Shown here piece by piece: positions 9,573 to 18,160 of a DNA stretch of 57,944 nt (position 1 is the stretch's first letter; the number at the start of each line of letters is the position of its first letter). Source of the stretch: Kangiellaceae bacterium. GTDB lineage: Bacteria; Pseudomonadota; Gammaproteobacteria; Enterobacterales; Kangiellaceae. Location: positions 1 to 57,944 of the forward strand of contig JABXIQ010000044.1 of assembly GCA_013373015.1 (NCBI GenBank), in the 5' to 3' direction. Both the position numbers and the translations under genes were made by a program. The notes beneath the pieces were generated by a model, which ran no database searches, was not told the DNA's origin, and saw only the letters and a program-made list of their open reading frames with translations.

Positions 9573-10319
9573 CTACCAATTCCCTTGCCATTGTATATAC
9601 ATACGACCATTTTCAGTCTTAGCAAAAGCTCTCAACCAACGCTTAATATTTTCGGGCAAATTTTCTTGTGTATTTAATTGCATCTGGTACCGATTATTGA
9701 GATCGATGTCTATATGTCCTTTCAGATCCAGCAGGCCATCATTATCAATGATTGTTATACGGGCCACCTTCTCGTGATTTGATAGCTTATATGAAAAATT
9801 ACCCAATTCTAATCGATAGTTTGGGTAATCTATGATGGCATTATTCCAGGTACCGAAGCCCGATAAATCTTCAACAATTTTTTGCTTATGCTGAACCTTG
9901 GCACTTTCTAACTCACCCTTAATTATTCCTGAAATATCATTAATAGGCGCCTTAACAAACTGTTTTAACCAACGACTGTCTAATTGATAAACAAGCCCAT
10001 TTACTTCAGCCACGTCATTATTTAATCGAATATCTCCGTTAAGTTTAAGATTTTCATCATCAAGGCTCAGCTCAGAACTCAAATTACCAAGTAACAGCGA
10101 CCAAGGACTGATATTTAATTGAAGATTATTAATTCGCAAACGATTGATTTGCAGGCTATCAACCTTGGTTGACCAAATAGAGCCTTGAGGATTAGTTAAA
10201 ACGAGTCCAGGTACTTTATCCGTTATCCAAGGCAAAATAGCTCTTGCTGGTGCAAGGGCTAATATTAAAATAATAAGTATAATTAGGCCGATAAATGCCC
10301 ATAGGAATATTTTTTTCAT
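9573..10319 (-). CDS. gspN: Type II secretion system protein N
   Basis: A bitopic inner-membrane component of the T2SS, dispensable in some species. One N-terminal membrane helix (about residues 5-27) is followed by a periplasmic beta-rich region typical of GspN, with repeating LQINRLRINNLQLNISPWSLL-like strands. Length 248 aa is normal. It is the last gsp gene, 9 bases after gspM, and identification rests on both the protein pattern and its place in an intact gsp operon. Confidence 0.9.
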   Translation of the reverse strand: MKKIFLWAFIGLIILIILILALAPARAILPWITDKVPGLVLTNPQGSIWSTKVDSLQINRLRINNLQLNISPWSLLLGNLSSELSLDDENLKLNGDIRLNNDVAEVNGLVYQLDSRWLKQFVKAPINDISGIIKGELESAKVQHKQKIVEDLSGFGTWNNAIIDYPNYRLELGNFSYKLSNHEKVARITIIDNDGLLDLKGHIDIDLNNRYQMQLNTQENLPENIKRWLRAFAKTENGRMYIQWQGNW

Positions 10320-10328
10320 TCAAAGAAA

Positions 10329-10808
10329 TTAACTTTTAGAGATTTTCAGCGAAGCATCAACCATCCCGGTAGTATCTGTATCCGACACTCGTAATGTATC
10401 AACAATCAAACCACGACTCTGCTCAAGCATAGCAATCCAACGCAATAGCTGATCGAATTCCACATCATCTAAACGCAATTGTATTTCTTGATTTCGTTTT
10501 TTTTCTTCAATGCGAGAAAACTTTAAACCAAAGCTTTGTGCAGTTTGAGTAACCAATTGGTTCAAAGGTAAGTTATTACCAGTGGATGTCGAAACTCCAC
10601 GTGCTTTAATCGCTGCAACTTTTTGTTGAACTATCGGTAAATCTGCTGCGTACGATTTTACATCTGTATTTAACACGGTCATATACTTTTTGATTGGCAT
10701 GACTACCGCTATAAACAATATTAATAGCACCAACATAAAGCCCAAAATAGTTACCATGCTTTTTTCACGCTGATTAAGGCCAGCGAACCATGTTTTAATT
10801 CCGCTCAT
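10329..10808 (-). CDS. gspM: Type II secretion system protein M
   Basis: An inner-membrane assembly-platform protein that stabilises GspL. It has a short cytoplasmic N-terminus (GLNQREKSMV), one membrane helix (about residues 19-40) and a periplasmic ferredoxin-like domain. Length 159 aa is typical. The ATG shares its A with the gspL stop (TAATG), indicating translational coupling between the two interacting partners. Confidence 0.93.
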   Translation of the reverse strand: MSGIKTWFAGLNQREKSMVTILGFMLVLLILFIAVVMPIKKYMTVLNTDVKSYAADLPIVQQKVAAIKARGVSTSTGNNLPLNQLVTQTAQSFGLKFSRIEEKKRNQEIQLRLDDVEFDQLLRWIAMLEQSRGLIVDTLRVSDTDTTGMVDASLKISKS

Positions 10809-12046
10809 TAATTCACCTTAATCGACATTCTTGCACTCCAAACTCCATTTGAGTCAGAGGCATTACGCATATCCACTTTCAAACCCACTTGCTCTAATTG
10901 ACTTTGAGCTGAAGTTAATGCTGTATAACTTTGTGCTTCTACGTCAAAACTTAATTGCGCGCGATCGGAAAGATACTCAAGTTGAGTAAAGGTTAACTGA
11001 GAATTATTCATTGCAGAAAAAGACTTATCCATCAATAGCATTAAACCATTACCCGAAGCCGCCCCCCCCCCTAATTGCTGATAACTACTGTCAAGATGAT
11101 ACAAGCCACTACCTACGTCCGTTACGCTTGGTTTAACTTGTTGGATTTCTGACAATAATTGCTGCTCTAATTCAGTTTTTTTCGAGTTCAATATAACAAT
11201 ATTGCTCACCACATAAGCAATAGTAGCCACAAGTAATACACTAGCTGCTATAGCAGTAATTTTCCATTTGCCGTAATTTTTTTGTGACTTTTTATTGGAA
11301 GCATACTGCTGCTGCAATAAATTAATTTGCTGCTGATTAAACTGGCTACATAACCAAAGAAATACTTCATCAACAGGCATTTTCTGTATAGCTAAGCCAG
11401 CAATACCTTCAAGTGAAATAGCTTCATTGCCATCAGAATAAATACGGATTGCTTGGCTAACGCTTTGCTCAGCTTCGACTTGTTGCTGCATATTCCATTG
11501 CAACAAGTCCGCAACCAACATTCGATCACTTGCAAAAAAGTCATTGGCAGATTGCCGCACTAAAACTTGACTATCATTATCAGAATCCAACAGCGTCCAA
11601 GCATCATCAAAAACGGGTAAACAAGTTACATCAGCAACCACATAATCTGGTTCAATATTAGCCGCTTGTAACTGCTCCAATAAATTGGAAAGATATCCTT
11701 TATCAATCACATTAACGGCAACCAACCCATCGCTGGATATAGTGCCTAGAGCAAAATGTTGCGTATCTACACTTTCAATTATCTGCTCTTCCAATAAATA
11801 TGGAACAGCTTTTTCCAATTGCTTACGGTTTTTGGTGGGAGCCTGCACATTAAAACAACGCACTCGCGAAGCAGGGATCAATACTGCTACTTCTCGATTT
11901 TGAGCTTGCTCTGCCAAAGCCACAAGATCTGCTAACAGCAGCTGACCTTGCTCAACAAAGCTGGGAGCACCATGCTCGTGAGTTAATAAACCCCATTGCA
12001 CAGACTGCTCATCACTATTTAATCGAATATAAAGTCGATCATTCAT
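10808..12046 (-). CDS. gspL: Type II secretion system protein L (contains a poly-G tract)
   Basis: Anchors the ATPase GspE to the inner membrane. An actin-like cytoplasmic domain (about residues 1-235) is followed by a membrane helix (about 255-277) and a periplasmic domain. Length 412 aa is usual. A run of ten G on the coding strand (11062-11071) encodes the Gly-Gly-Gly-Ala near residue 326. A gain or loss of one base would truncate the periplasmic domain, so this copy is in the ON frame. It follows gspK by 2 bases and overlaps gspM by one base. Confidence 0.94.
   Translation of the reverse strand: MNDRLYIRLNSDEQSVQWGLLTHEHGAPSFVEQGQLLLADLVALAEQAQNREVAVLIPASRVRCFNVQAPTKNRKQLEKAVPYLLEEQIIESVDTQHFALGTISSDGLVAVNVIDKGYLSNLLEQLQAANIEPDYVVADVTCLPVFDDAWTLLDSDNDSQVLVRQSANDFFASDRMLVADLLQWNMQQQVEAEQSVSQAIRIYSDGNEAISLEGIAGLAIQKMPVDEVFLWLCSQFNQQQINLLQQQYASNKKSQKNYGKWKITAIAASVLLVATIAYVVSNIVILNSKKTELEQQLLSEIQQVKPSVTDVGSGLYHLDSSYQQLGGGAASGNGLMLLMDKSFSAMNNSQLTFTQLEYLSDRAQLSFDVEAQSYTALTSAQSQLEQVGLKVDMRNASDSNGVWSARMSIKVN
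11062..11071. repeat. Homopolymer of ten C (+) / ten G in gspL coding strand
   Basis: Ten uninterrupted C on the plus strand, inside the gspL reading frame, in an otherwise AT-rich stretch. Such tracts are classic slipped-strand sites. The gene is in frame as given. Confidence 0.95.
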
Positions 12047-12048
12047 TA

Positions 12049-13143
12049 CTAATCTCCAATATGGCGCGCAACCACTTGAAATTCATTATTATTCTTTATT
12101 AACAAAGACTGCATTTGAGCTCGCCCCGACTGAACCATGGCAGTTGCCGTCATTTGCATATATTTACTGTTAAATTTCAGTCGTCCACGACCTTCCTCTG
12201 ATACTTTACCACCACCCAGCGCTTCAAAAAAGCTACTTTCGTCATATCCATCTTCTGGCAACTCTTGGAGCGCCTGCTGGACTTGCGAAAGTTCTACATC
12301 TTCTAATAATATCCAAACTAACTCGGCTTTATCAGGGTCGACGGTGTTAACATTAATATCACCCTCATCACTTGGCAGCACACAGATATAATCTTTAATA
12401 CTGTCATAAATTTCAGCAGTAAAACCCTTAATCACCATTAATTCACTGGTATGTGCCAACAAGGTATTACTGGTGCGATAGGGAATTTGTAATCCAGTAT
12501 AAGTATAGTCCTCAGCACCGTCTACACCTGTAGGCTCACTATCATCATCAATCCAATCTCTGACCGCTGTAGCTAAAGCGTCAGGAGACACCTCACTTTG
12601 ACTTATCAACGGCTCAATCAACTTGCTGAATAATTTTTCTCCCGCCAGTTTTTCCCCAAACTCTGTATCTACTTTGGTATTAGGTGTAGGCAGTGTTTGC
12701 ACTGGAGGTAGATGGCTCTGCTCTGTTAACTGATCGCTCTGATTGTTGTCATCGGTATTTGAAGCAGCTTGCTGTGGCTGCATAATAATACTGTTGAGAT
12801 TAAAACAGCTGTGCATATCGCGGATCGAACCCTCTAACTGTCCCAAGTTTTGCTCAATGGGAAAAGTCATTGGTGCTTGAGCCCAAGGCTGGTTTCGATG
12901 CACTCTTTTATCTTTACTTTGTTCAAAGTATTGCTGCAACATACTTTTCGCAAAAACTTCAGCGCCATACATATATTGATAAGCACGTGAATTATTAATA
13001 ATATTAGCTGTGCGGCTATTATGAAGATTTTGTCGATTAAGAATATGCACAGCTAAAATACTCAACACCGCAAAAATAATCAGCACCGTAATCAATGCTA
13101 AACCTTTTGCGCGATGATTGCTTTTTAATTGCTTCATGTGCAT
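12049..13143 (-). CDS. gspK: Type II secretion minor pseudopilin K
   Basis: The large minor pseudopilin that caps the T2SS pseudopilus tip. The prepilin leader is short and basic, ending in KG, followed by LALITVLIIFAVL. The residue at position +5 is not Glu, which is the known peculiarity of GspK. The rest is a large alpha domain with Ca-binding-type acidic loops (DDDSEPTGVDGAEDYTY) and a helix-hairpin-like DINVNTVD. Length 364 aa is typical. Cleavage needs a prepilin peptidase that is not encoded in this window. Confidence 0.94.
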   Translation of the reverse strand: MHMKQLKSNHRAKGLALITVLIIFAVLSILAVHILNRQNLHNSRTANIINNSRAYQYMYGAEVFAKSMLQQYFEQSKDKRVHRNQPWAQAPMTFPIEQNLGQLEGSIRDMHSCFNLNSIIMQPQQAASNTDDNNQSDQLTEQSHLPPVQTLPTPNTKVDTEFGEKLAGEKLFSKLIEPLISQSEVSPDALATAVRDWIDDDSEPTGVDGAEDYTYTGLQIPYRTSNTLLAHTSELMVIKGFTAEIYDSIKDYICVLPSDEGDINVNTVDPDKAELVWILLEDVELSQVQQALQELPEDGYDESSFFEALGGGKVSEEGRGRLKFNSKYMQMTATAMVQSGRAQMQSLLIKNNNEFQVVARHIGD

Positions 13144-13147
13144 CTAC

Positions 13148-13825
13148 TTAATTACGACCATTTACATCTGACGGTGGCTCTACATCGGCAGACGCTTTTT
13201 GCTCAGCGCTAAATTTTGTTAACGAAAACAAGCGATATATCTCACCATAATCTTTTAATTGCATAGTTACTTTTATCGCTTCGGGCATAGCTCTGAGATC
13301 TTCTCGCTCTGGCGTCCACTCATCTTTCCAATCATTTTCGATTAAAAACTCAAACTTTATTTGTTCCACACCTGTCAATAACGAGCGGGTTAATTCTTGT
13401 TTATCCATCGCACTATCCACAAATAGCCAATGGTGTCGAACTAGCTCATCATCGATCAGCTCATATTTGAGATGTTGCAAGTTGCTTCGTTGTAACTTGG
13501 CAGGATTACGCCAACCCGCACGAGTAAATTCTAAGTAACTATTAGCGCTTGTGGTTTCAGATTTAAGTAATGGTGCTTTGTCACCAAATTCATTGCGTCT
13601 ATCACGCGGAACCATATACCGAATATCATCTTCAATTTGGCGAACAGTCATCTGCAACGCACGTAGTCGATCAATAGTCTTATCGTTTCCTTCTGAGGTG
13701 GTTTGTATAAAATTAAATACTTGCAGCGCACCAAATACAACCACACTGAAAATAAATAAGGCAATCAAAATTTCTGTTAAGGTAAAGCCCGCAGTTCGCT
13801 TCAACCCTTTTTTTTCAGAAGTCAT
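13148..13825 (-). CDS. gspJ: Type II secretion minor pseudopilin J
   Basis: A tip minor pseudopilin forming the GspI-J-K complex. The prepilin cleavage site is TAG/FTLTEILIALFIF with Glu at +5. A beta-rich globular domain with DIRYMVPRDRRNEFG follows. Length 225 aa fits GspJ. The start shares one base with the gspI stop, and the gspK start follows 4 bases after its own stop. Confidence 0.94.
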   Translation of the reverse strand: MTSEKKGLKRTAGFTLTEILIALFIFSVVVFGALQVFNFIQTTSEGNDKTIDRLRALQMTVRQIEDDIRYMVPRDRRNEFGDKAPLLKSETTSANSYLEFTRAGWRNPAKLQRSNLQHLKYELIDDELVRHHWLFVDSAMDKQELTRSLLTGVEQIKFEFLIENDWKDEWTPEREDLRAMPEAIKVTMQLKDYGEIYRLFSLTKFSAEQKASADVEPPSDVNGRN

Positions 13826-14205
13826 TATTTAGACTCCTTTTTGCCAACAAAACCAGTCATAGTAAAAGCTCCATCTTTTCCGTATTCGATGGTTACGATT
13901 ACCCTGCGTAAATTTTCATCAGTAGTATCTACAACCTTTTGTTGCCAACGCCATGACTGATTTGCAAACTCAAGCTCGCCTTGTTTAGTTCCAGTGCTTG
14001 GCCATTGCTCCTCTAGTTGCAATTCAGCCAAATGATTTTGCGCGATATAACTCGCTAGAGTTTTATCCTTGGAATTAAGTACCGATTGCACACTCGACGA
14101 ATATAAACCTGTTAGCACAGGGGTGATAAATATAGAAAAGATCGCCAAAGCAATTAAAAGCTCTAGCAGGCTTAACCCTTGTGTTTTTCGAGTTAATATC
14201 TTCAT
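13825..14205 (-). CDS. gspI: Type II secretion minor pseudopilin I
   Basis: A small tip pseudopilin that nucleates GspJ and GspK. The leader KTQG/LSLLELLIALAIF has Glu at +5. The AQNHLAELQLE segment is characteristic of GspI. Length 126 aa is normal. It is 8 bases downstream of gspH and overlaps gspJ by one base. Confidence 0.94.
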   Translation of the reverse strand: MKILTRKTQGLSLLELLIALAIFSIFITPVLTGLYSSSVQSVLNSKDKTLASYIAQNHLAELQLEEQWPSTGTKQGELEFANQSWRWQQKVVDTTDENLRRVIVTIEYGKDGAFTMTGFVGKKESK

Positions 14206-14213
14206 CTTAGAAT

Positions 14214-14903
14214 TTAATCACTGTGCTGTGTTTCGCTTTCTAATTCAATATCCCAATCGTGTCGAAAATGCCCGTCAATCGCTCGACTTATACTCATATC
14301 ACCAAGAAAATTACCTTTAATACGATAAAAAATTGGGGCATCACGATCTAAACCAATAGTCAATGTAAACTCATTCATGTCACCACTGGAAAGCATAAAA
14401 ACTTGCGGCGTTACTAAACGTTTACTACGCTGTTCATTGAGCTCAACTTGCGCCTGTTCCGTATTAGAGTCTTTTTCAGAGCCTTCTGTTTCTACAGCCG
14501 CATTCGCCAAAAGTGACTCCTGACCTTCTACATTAACGTACAATTTTACTGGTTCATCAAATTTAACTTCTTTTAACAACGCATGCTCGTTAAGTGGCTG
14601 CCATTTATTACCGTCATACAACATAAAATAGTATTTTTCATTTTCAACGCGCAATCCTAACTCGACACCACGTAAAATAGATTCTTCTTGTGCTACTTGT
14701 AGCAAACCAATCAGTTGATAGGCTTTGGTTTTCAAACGTGCAGCTTCATTATCCTTAAACGCAAGCACGGCAACCGAAAACATGGTTGCAGCAATTAGCA
14801 TGGCTATAAGAACTTCAAGCAGGGTAAAACCTGCTTGAGCCTTAAAAAACTGTGAGTTTTTAACGGATTTTTTAGCGGTTTTCTTGGTTAAAGTTTGCTT
14901 CAT
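14214..14903 (-). CDS. gspH: Type II secretion minor pseudopilin H
   Basis: A minor pseudopilin linking the tip complex to the GspG shaft. The cleavage site is AQAG/FTLLEVLIAML with Glu at +5. I chose the ATG at 14903; a longer reading from 15008 adds 35 residues translated inside gspG and gives no sensible leader. With this start the protein is 229 aa and its first 32 bases overlap the gspG 3' end. Its C-terminal beta domain carries an unusual acidic Glu/Gln-rich insertion (about residues 130-155). Confidence 0.92.
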   Translation of the reverse strand: MKQTLTKKTAKKSVKNSQFFKAQAGFTLLEVLIAMLIAATMFSVAVLAFKDNEAARLKTKAYQLIGLLQVAQEESILRGVELGLRVENEKYYFMLYDGNKWQPLNEHALLKEVKFDEPVKLYVNVEGQESLLANAAVETEGSEKDSNTEQAQVELNEQRSKRLVTPQVFMLSSGDMNEFTLTIGLDRDAPIFYRIKGNFLGDMSISRAIDGHFRHDWDIELESETQHSD

Positions 14904-15372
14904 GAACATTCCAAGTGCCGATATCCATATTTTCACCTTCACCACCTTGACGACCATCCAAACCAAGGGTAAACAAATCAAAATCACCGTTACGCCCTGG
15001 AGAAACATAAATATATTCTCGCTTCCAAGGATCTTTTGGAATAGCTTTACTGCCTAAGTAGCCACCACGAGGATAGTTTGACGGGATAGGCTCAGACGTT
15101 GGTTTTTCAATCAAAGAACGCAAGCCTTGATCGGTAGTAGGATAAAAACCGTTGTCCAACTTATACGAATTCAAAGCTGTTTCAATAGTACCAAGATCGG
15201 CTTTTAACTTTTGGATATTGGCTTTATCAACATTACCAATCAAACTTAGTACAACGATAGTGCCCATAATGGCAACAATCGCCATTGCGATTAGAATTTC
15301 AGTTAAAGTAAAACCTGACTGCGCTTTTGCCTTTGTTATTGTATTAGCTTTTTGTAAACTTAATGCTTTCAT
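14872..15372 (-). CDS. gspG: Type II secretion major pseudopilin G
   Basis: The main subunit of the T2SS pseudopilus. The leader is about 20 residues, longer than most, ending QSG/FTLTEILIAMAIV with Glu at +5. Hallmarks include the ALNSYKLDNGFYPTTDQGL region and the C-terminal Ca-site region with DPWKREYIYVSPG and DFDLFTLGLDG. Length 166 aa is slightly long because of the leader and a tail after LGLDGRQGG. It is 47 bases downstream of gspF. Confidence 0.96.
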   Translation of the reverse strand: MKALSLQKANTITKAKAQSGFTLTEILIAMAIVAIMGTIVVLSLIGNVDKANIQKLKADLGTIETALNSYKLDNGFYPTTDQGLRSLIEKPTSEPIPSNYPRGGYLGSKAIPKDPWKREYIYVSPGRNGDFDLFTLGLDGRQGGEGENMDIGTWNVHEANFNQENR

Positions 15373-15419
15373 AATGGTTATAAAACTCCGCTAAAAATAG
15401 CTTATTATTGACTAAATCA

Positions 15420-16643
15420 CTAACCAGTTAATGAATTGGTCATACTTAAAATTGGTAACATCATTGCCATTACAATAAACATCACCATCATACCTAATAA
15501 TAAAATAATCATTGGCCCCATAATATTCAGCGCCACATCAACGCTATTTTCAAATAAAGACTCTTGATTATCCGAAACCTGTTGTAGCATCTGCTCTAGC
15601 TCACCACTAGCCTCACCACTACCAATCATGTGGATCATCATTGGCGGGAACAATTTCGTTTGCTCCAGCGCGACTCTCAGACTACTACCTTCACGCACTT
15701 TAACTGCAGCCTCACTGACTGCTTGCCGCATTTTCAAGTTAGACAACACCTTGCCGCCAATATTCATTGCTTCAAGTAAAGGCACGCCACTTGAATGTAA
15801 AATACTCATAGTGCTAGCAAATTGTGCTGTATTGAGATTTTTGGATAAACGACCAAACACAGGCAACTTCAGAATTTTTCCATGCCACCGTTTTTTGTTA
15901 TCAGGATTCCGAAGCCAATAACGAATACCAACAACGAGCAGAATAATAATTGTGAGGGCATACAAGCCATAATTGATTAAAAAATCACTGATCGCAATTA
16001 ATATTTGCGTTGGTATCGGTAGCTCTTGTCCTAGATTAGTGAACTGCTCCACCACTTTCGGCACTGCGTACACCATCAAGCCAGAAACCACGCCAATCGC
16101 CACCACAATTAACACTATCGGATATACCATTGCGGTTGTGACTTTGCTGTTAATTTTTTGCCGGCGCTCAGTGTAATCGGCTAATCGGTTTAACACCTTA
16201 TCCAAATGACCTGCTCGTTCACCTGCGGCAACCATTGAACGATAGAGTTCGTTGAACACATTGGGAAATTCACCCATTCCATCAGCCAAAGTATGACCTT
16301 CCATGACTTTAGCACGCACACCCAAAATAATGCTTTTTATCTTTGGCTTATCCGTTTGCTCAGCAACTGCTTTAAGCGCTTCTTCAATAGGCAAAGCTGC
16401 TTTAACTAGCGTTGCCAATTGGCGTGTGACCAATGCTAAGTCAGCGACTTTAATAGACGGTTTGAAAAAACCACCTGAAGACTTTTCTTTCGCTTTTTGG
16501 GCATCGCCAATATGAATAACATCCAAAGGCGTTAACTGCTTTTCACGCAATTGCTGACGGATCTGACGCGCAGTATCGCCCTCAAGAACACCTTTTTTTT
16601 GTCGACCTCTCGGGTCAAGAGCTACATATTCAAACGCGGCCAT
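15420..16643 (-). CDS. gspF: Type II secretion inner-membrane platform protein F
   Basis: A polytopic inner-membrane protein at the centre of the assembly platform. It has two repeated T2SF domains, about residues 70-195 and 270-395, and membrane segments near 170-195, 220-240 and 375-400. Motifs visible are LALVTRQLATLVKAALPIEE and VRVAL-type repeats with SGEASGELEQML. Length 407 aa is typical. It overlaps gspE by one base. Confidence 0.95.
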   Translation of the reverse strand: MAAFEYVALDPRGRQKKGVLEGDTARQIRQQLREKQLTPLDVIHIGDAQKAKEKSSGGFFKPSIKVADLALVTRQLATLVKAALPIEEALKAVAEQTDKPKIKSIILGVRAKVMEGHTLADGMGEFPNVFNELYRSMVAAGERAGHLDKVLNRLADYTERRQKINSKVTTAMVYPIVLIVVAIGVVSGLMVYAVPKVVEQFTNLGQELPIPTQILIAISDFLINYGLYALTIIILLVVGIRYWLRNPDNKKRWHGKILKLPVFGRLSKNLNTAQFASTMSILHSSGVPLLEAMNIGGKVLSNLKMRQAVSEAAVKVREGSSLRVALEQTKLFPPMMIHMIGSGEASGELEQMLQQVSDNQESLFENSVDVALNIMGPMIILLLGMMVMFIVMAMMLPILSMTNSLTG

Positions 16644-18160
16644 TAATCCTCCCGCGTGACTCTCAACACTTCTTCAACAGTGGTGATACCTTCGAGAATT
16701 CGCGCACGCCCATCGGCACGAATGCTTTGAGTAGTTTTACGCGCGTGACGTTCCATTTCTTGTTCGCTAACGCCATTATGGATCATGGTACGCATCTCAT
16801 CATCAACAATCACCAATTCATAAATACCTTGGCGTCCTTTATAACCATGATGATTACAACTTTCACAGCCCACTGGATGATAAATGACTGGCGGATTAGT
16901 GGCATCCAAGCCCATCAATTCACACTCTTTAGGATTTGCATGCTCTGGACGTTTGCAGTCAGGACACAAGCGACGCACTAAACGCTGTGCTAATACACCA
17001 AGCAAACTTGAAGACAGTAAGAAAGGTTCAACGCCCATATCCTGCATACGAGTTACCGCACCAATTGCAGTATTGGTGTGTAAGGTAGAAAGCACTAAGT
17101 GACCCGTCAAACTCGCTTGCACAGCAATCTGCGCAGTTTCTAAGTCACGGATCTCGCCAATCATAACCACATCAGGATCTTGACGTAAAATCGCTCGTAA
17201 ACCACGAGCAAAAGTCATATCTACTTTGGGATTGACTTGAGTTTGCCCAATTCCGTCGATCAAATATTCAATCGGATCTTCAACCGTTAAAATATTGCGC
17301 GTTGAATTATTAAGTAATGACAAACCTGCGTAAAGGGTTGTTGTTTTACCAGAACCTGTCGGTCCTGTTACCAAAATAATGCCATGCGGTTTATGCAGCA
17401 ATTCATCCATCAAACTCATGGCATCCGCCTGCATACCCAAGTGCGAAAACTCAAGACGACCAGCTTCTTTATCTAACAAACGAAGCACCACTCGCTCACC
17501 ATGACTTGATGGCATAGTTGAAACACGCACATCGACTGCTCGATTAGCGATACGCAAAGCTATACGACCATCTTGCGGAATACGCTTTTCAGCAATATCC
17601 AGTTTGCCCATAACTTTAATTCTTGATACCAATAGTGGTGCCATTTTACGGTTAGGCTGCAATACTTCGCGCAACACTCCATCAACACGGAAACGTACTG
17701 ACAAGGTTTTTTCAAAAGTTTCGATATGAATATCCGAAGCATTCTCTTTGATTGCTTCGGTAAGCAACGCATTAATTAACTTAATAATCGGCGCATCGTC
17801 TTCTGCTTCTAATAAATCCTCAGTTTCTGGCAACTCCTCGGCCAAGCGGAACAAATCCATGTCTTCGCCAATATCTTCCATCGCCTGCCTTGAGTCACCC
17901 GTGCCCGCTTGATAATAAGCACTTAATTGCGCTTCAAAAGCCTCTTCATCCAACTTTTCAATTGCAAACTGTTGTGGGTAGTGACGCTTAACTTCAAGCA
18001 AAGCCTGCGGCGTTGTTCCGTGACGCATAAAGCATTGAATACCACTTTCAGTTGGCATCAAAAATACGCCGTGACGTTTAGCAAAACTAAAAGGCAATGG
18101 ACTAAAGCGTCCCGCCTCGGTCGCTGAAGCCTGCTGAGTGCTGGTGCTAAGTTCAGCCAT
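16643..18160 (-). CDS. gspE: Type II secretion ATPase E
   Basis: The cytoplasmic ATPase that powers pseudopilus assembly. The N-terminal domain that binds GspL is followed by the ATPase core with Walker [11 protein letters not shown] (about 266-275), an Asp box and Walker B around [12 protein letters not shown] (328-339). The GspE zinc-binding tetracysteine is present as Cys399/402 and Cys432/435. Length 505 aa is normal. The start codon overlaps the gspD stop (TAATG). Confidence 0.97.
   Translation of the reverse strand: MAELSTSTQQASATEAGRFSPLPFSFAKRHGVFLMPTESGIQCFMRHGTTPQALLEVKRHYPQQFAIEKLDEEAFEAQLSAYYQAGTGDSRQAMEDIGEDMDLFRLAEELPETEDLLEAEDDAPIIKLINALLTEAIKENASDIHIETFEKTLSVRFRVDGVLREVLQPNRKMAPLLVSRIKVMGKLDIAEKRIPQDGRIALRIANRAVDVRVSTMPSSHGERVVLRLLDKEAGRLEFSHLGMQADAMSLMDELLHKPHGIILVTGPTGSGKTTTLYAGLSLLNNSTRNILTVEDPIEYLIDGIGQTQVNPKVDMTFARGLRAILRQDPDVVMIGEIRDLETAQIAVQASLTGHLVLSTLHTNTAIGAVTRMQDMGVEPFLLSSSLLGVLAQRLVRRLCPDCKRPEHANPKECELMGLDATNPPVIYHPVGCESCNHHGYKGRQGIYELVIVDDEMRTMIHNGVSEQEMERHARKTTQSIRADGRARILEGITTVEEVLRVTRED

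Noticed and set aside
13806-13816. T-run near the start of gspJ as a phase-variation tract
   Set aside because: Runs of this kind are common in an AT-rich genome and are shorter than the gspL G-tract.
14904-15008. Extended gspH N-terminus from 15008
   Set aside because: The extra 35 residues are translated within gspG and would bury the prepilin leader.
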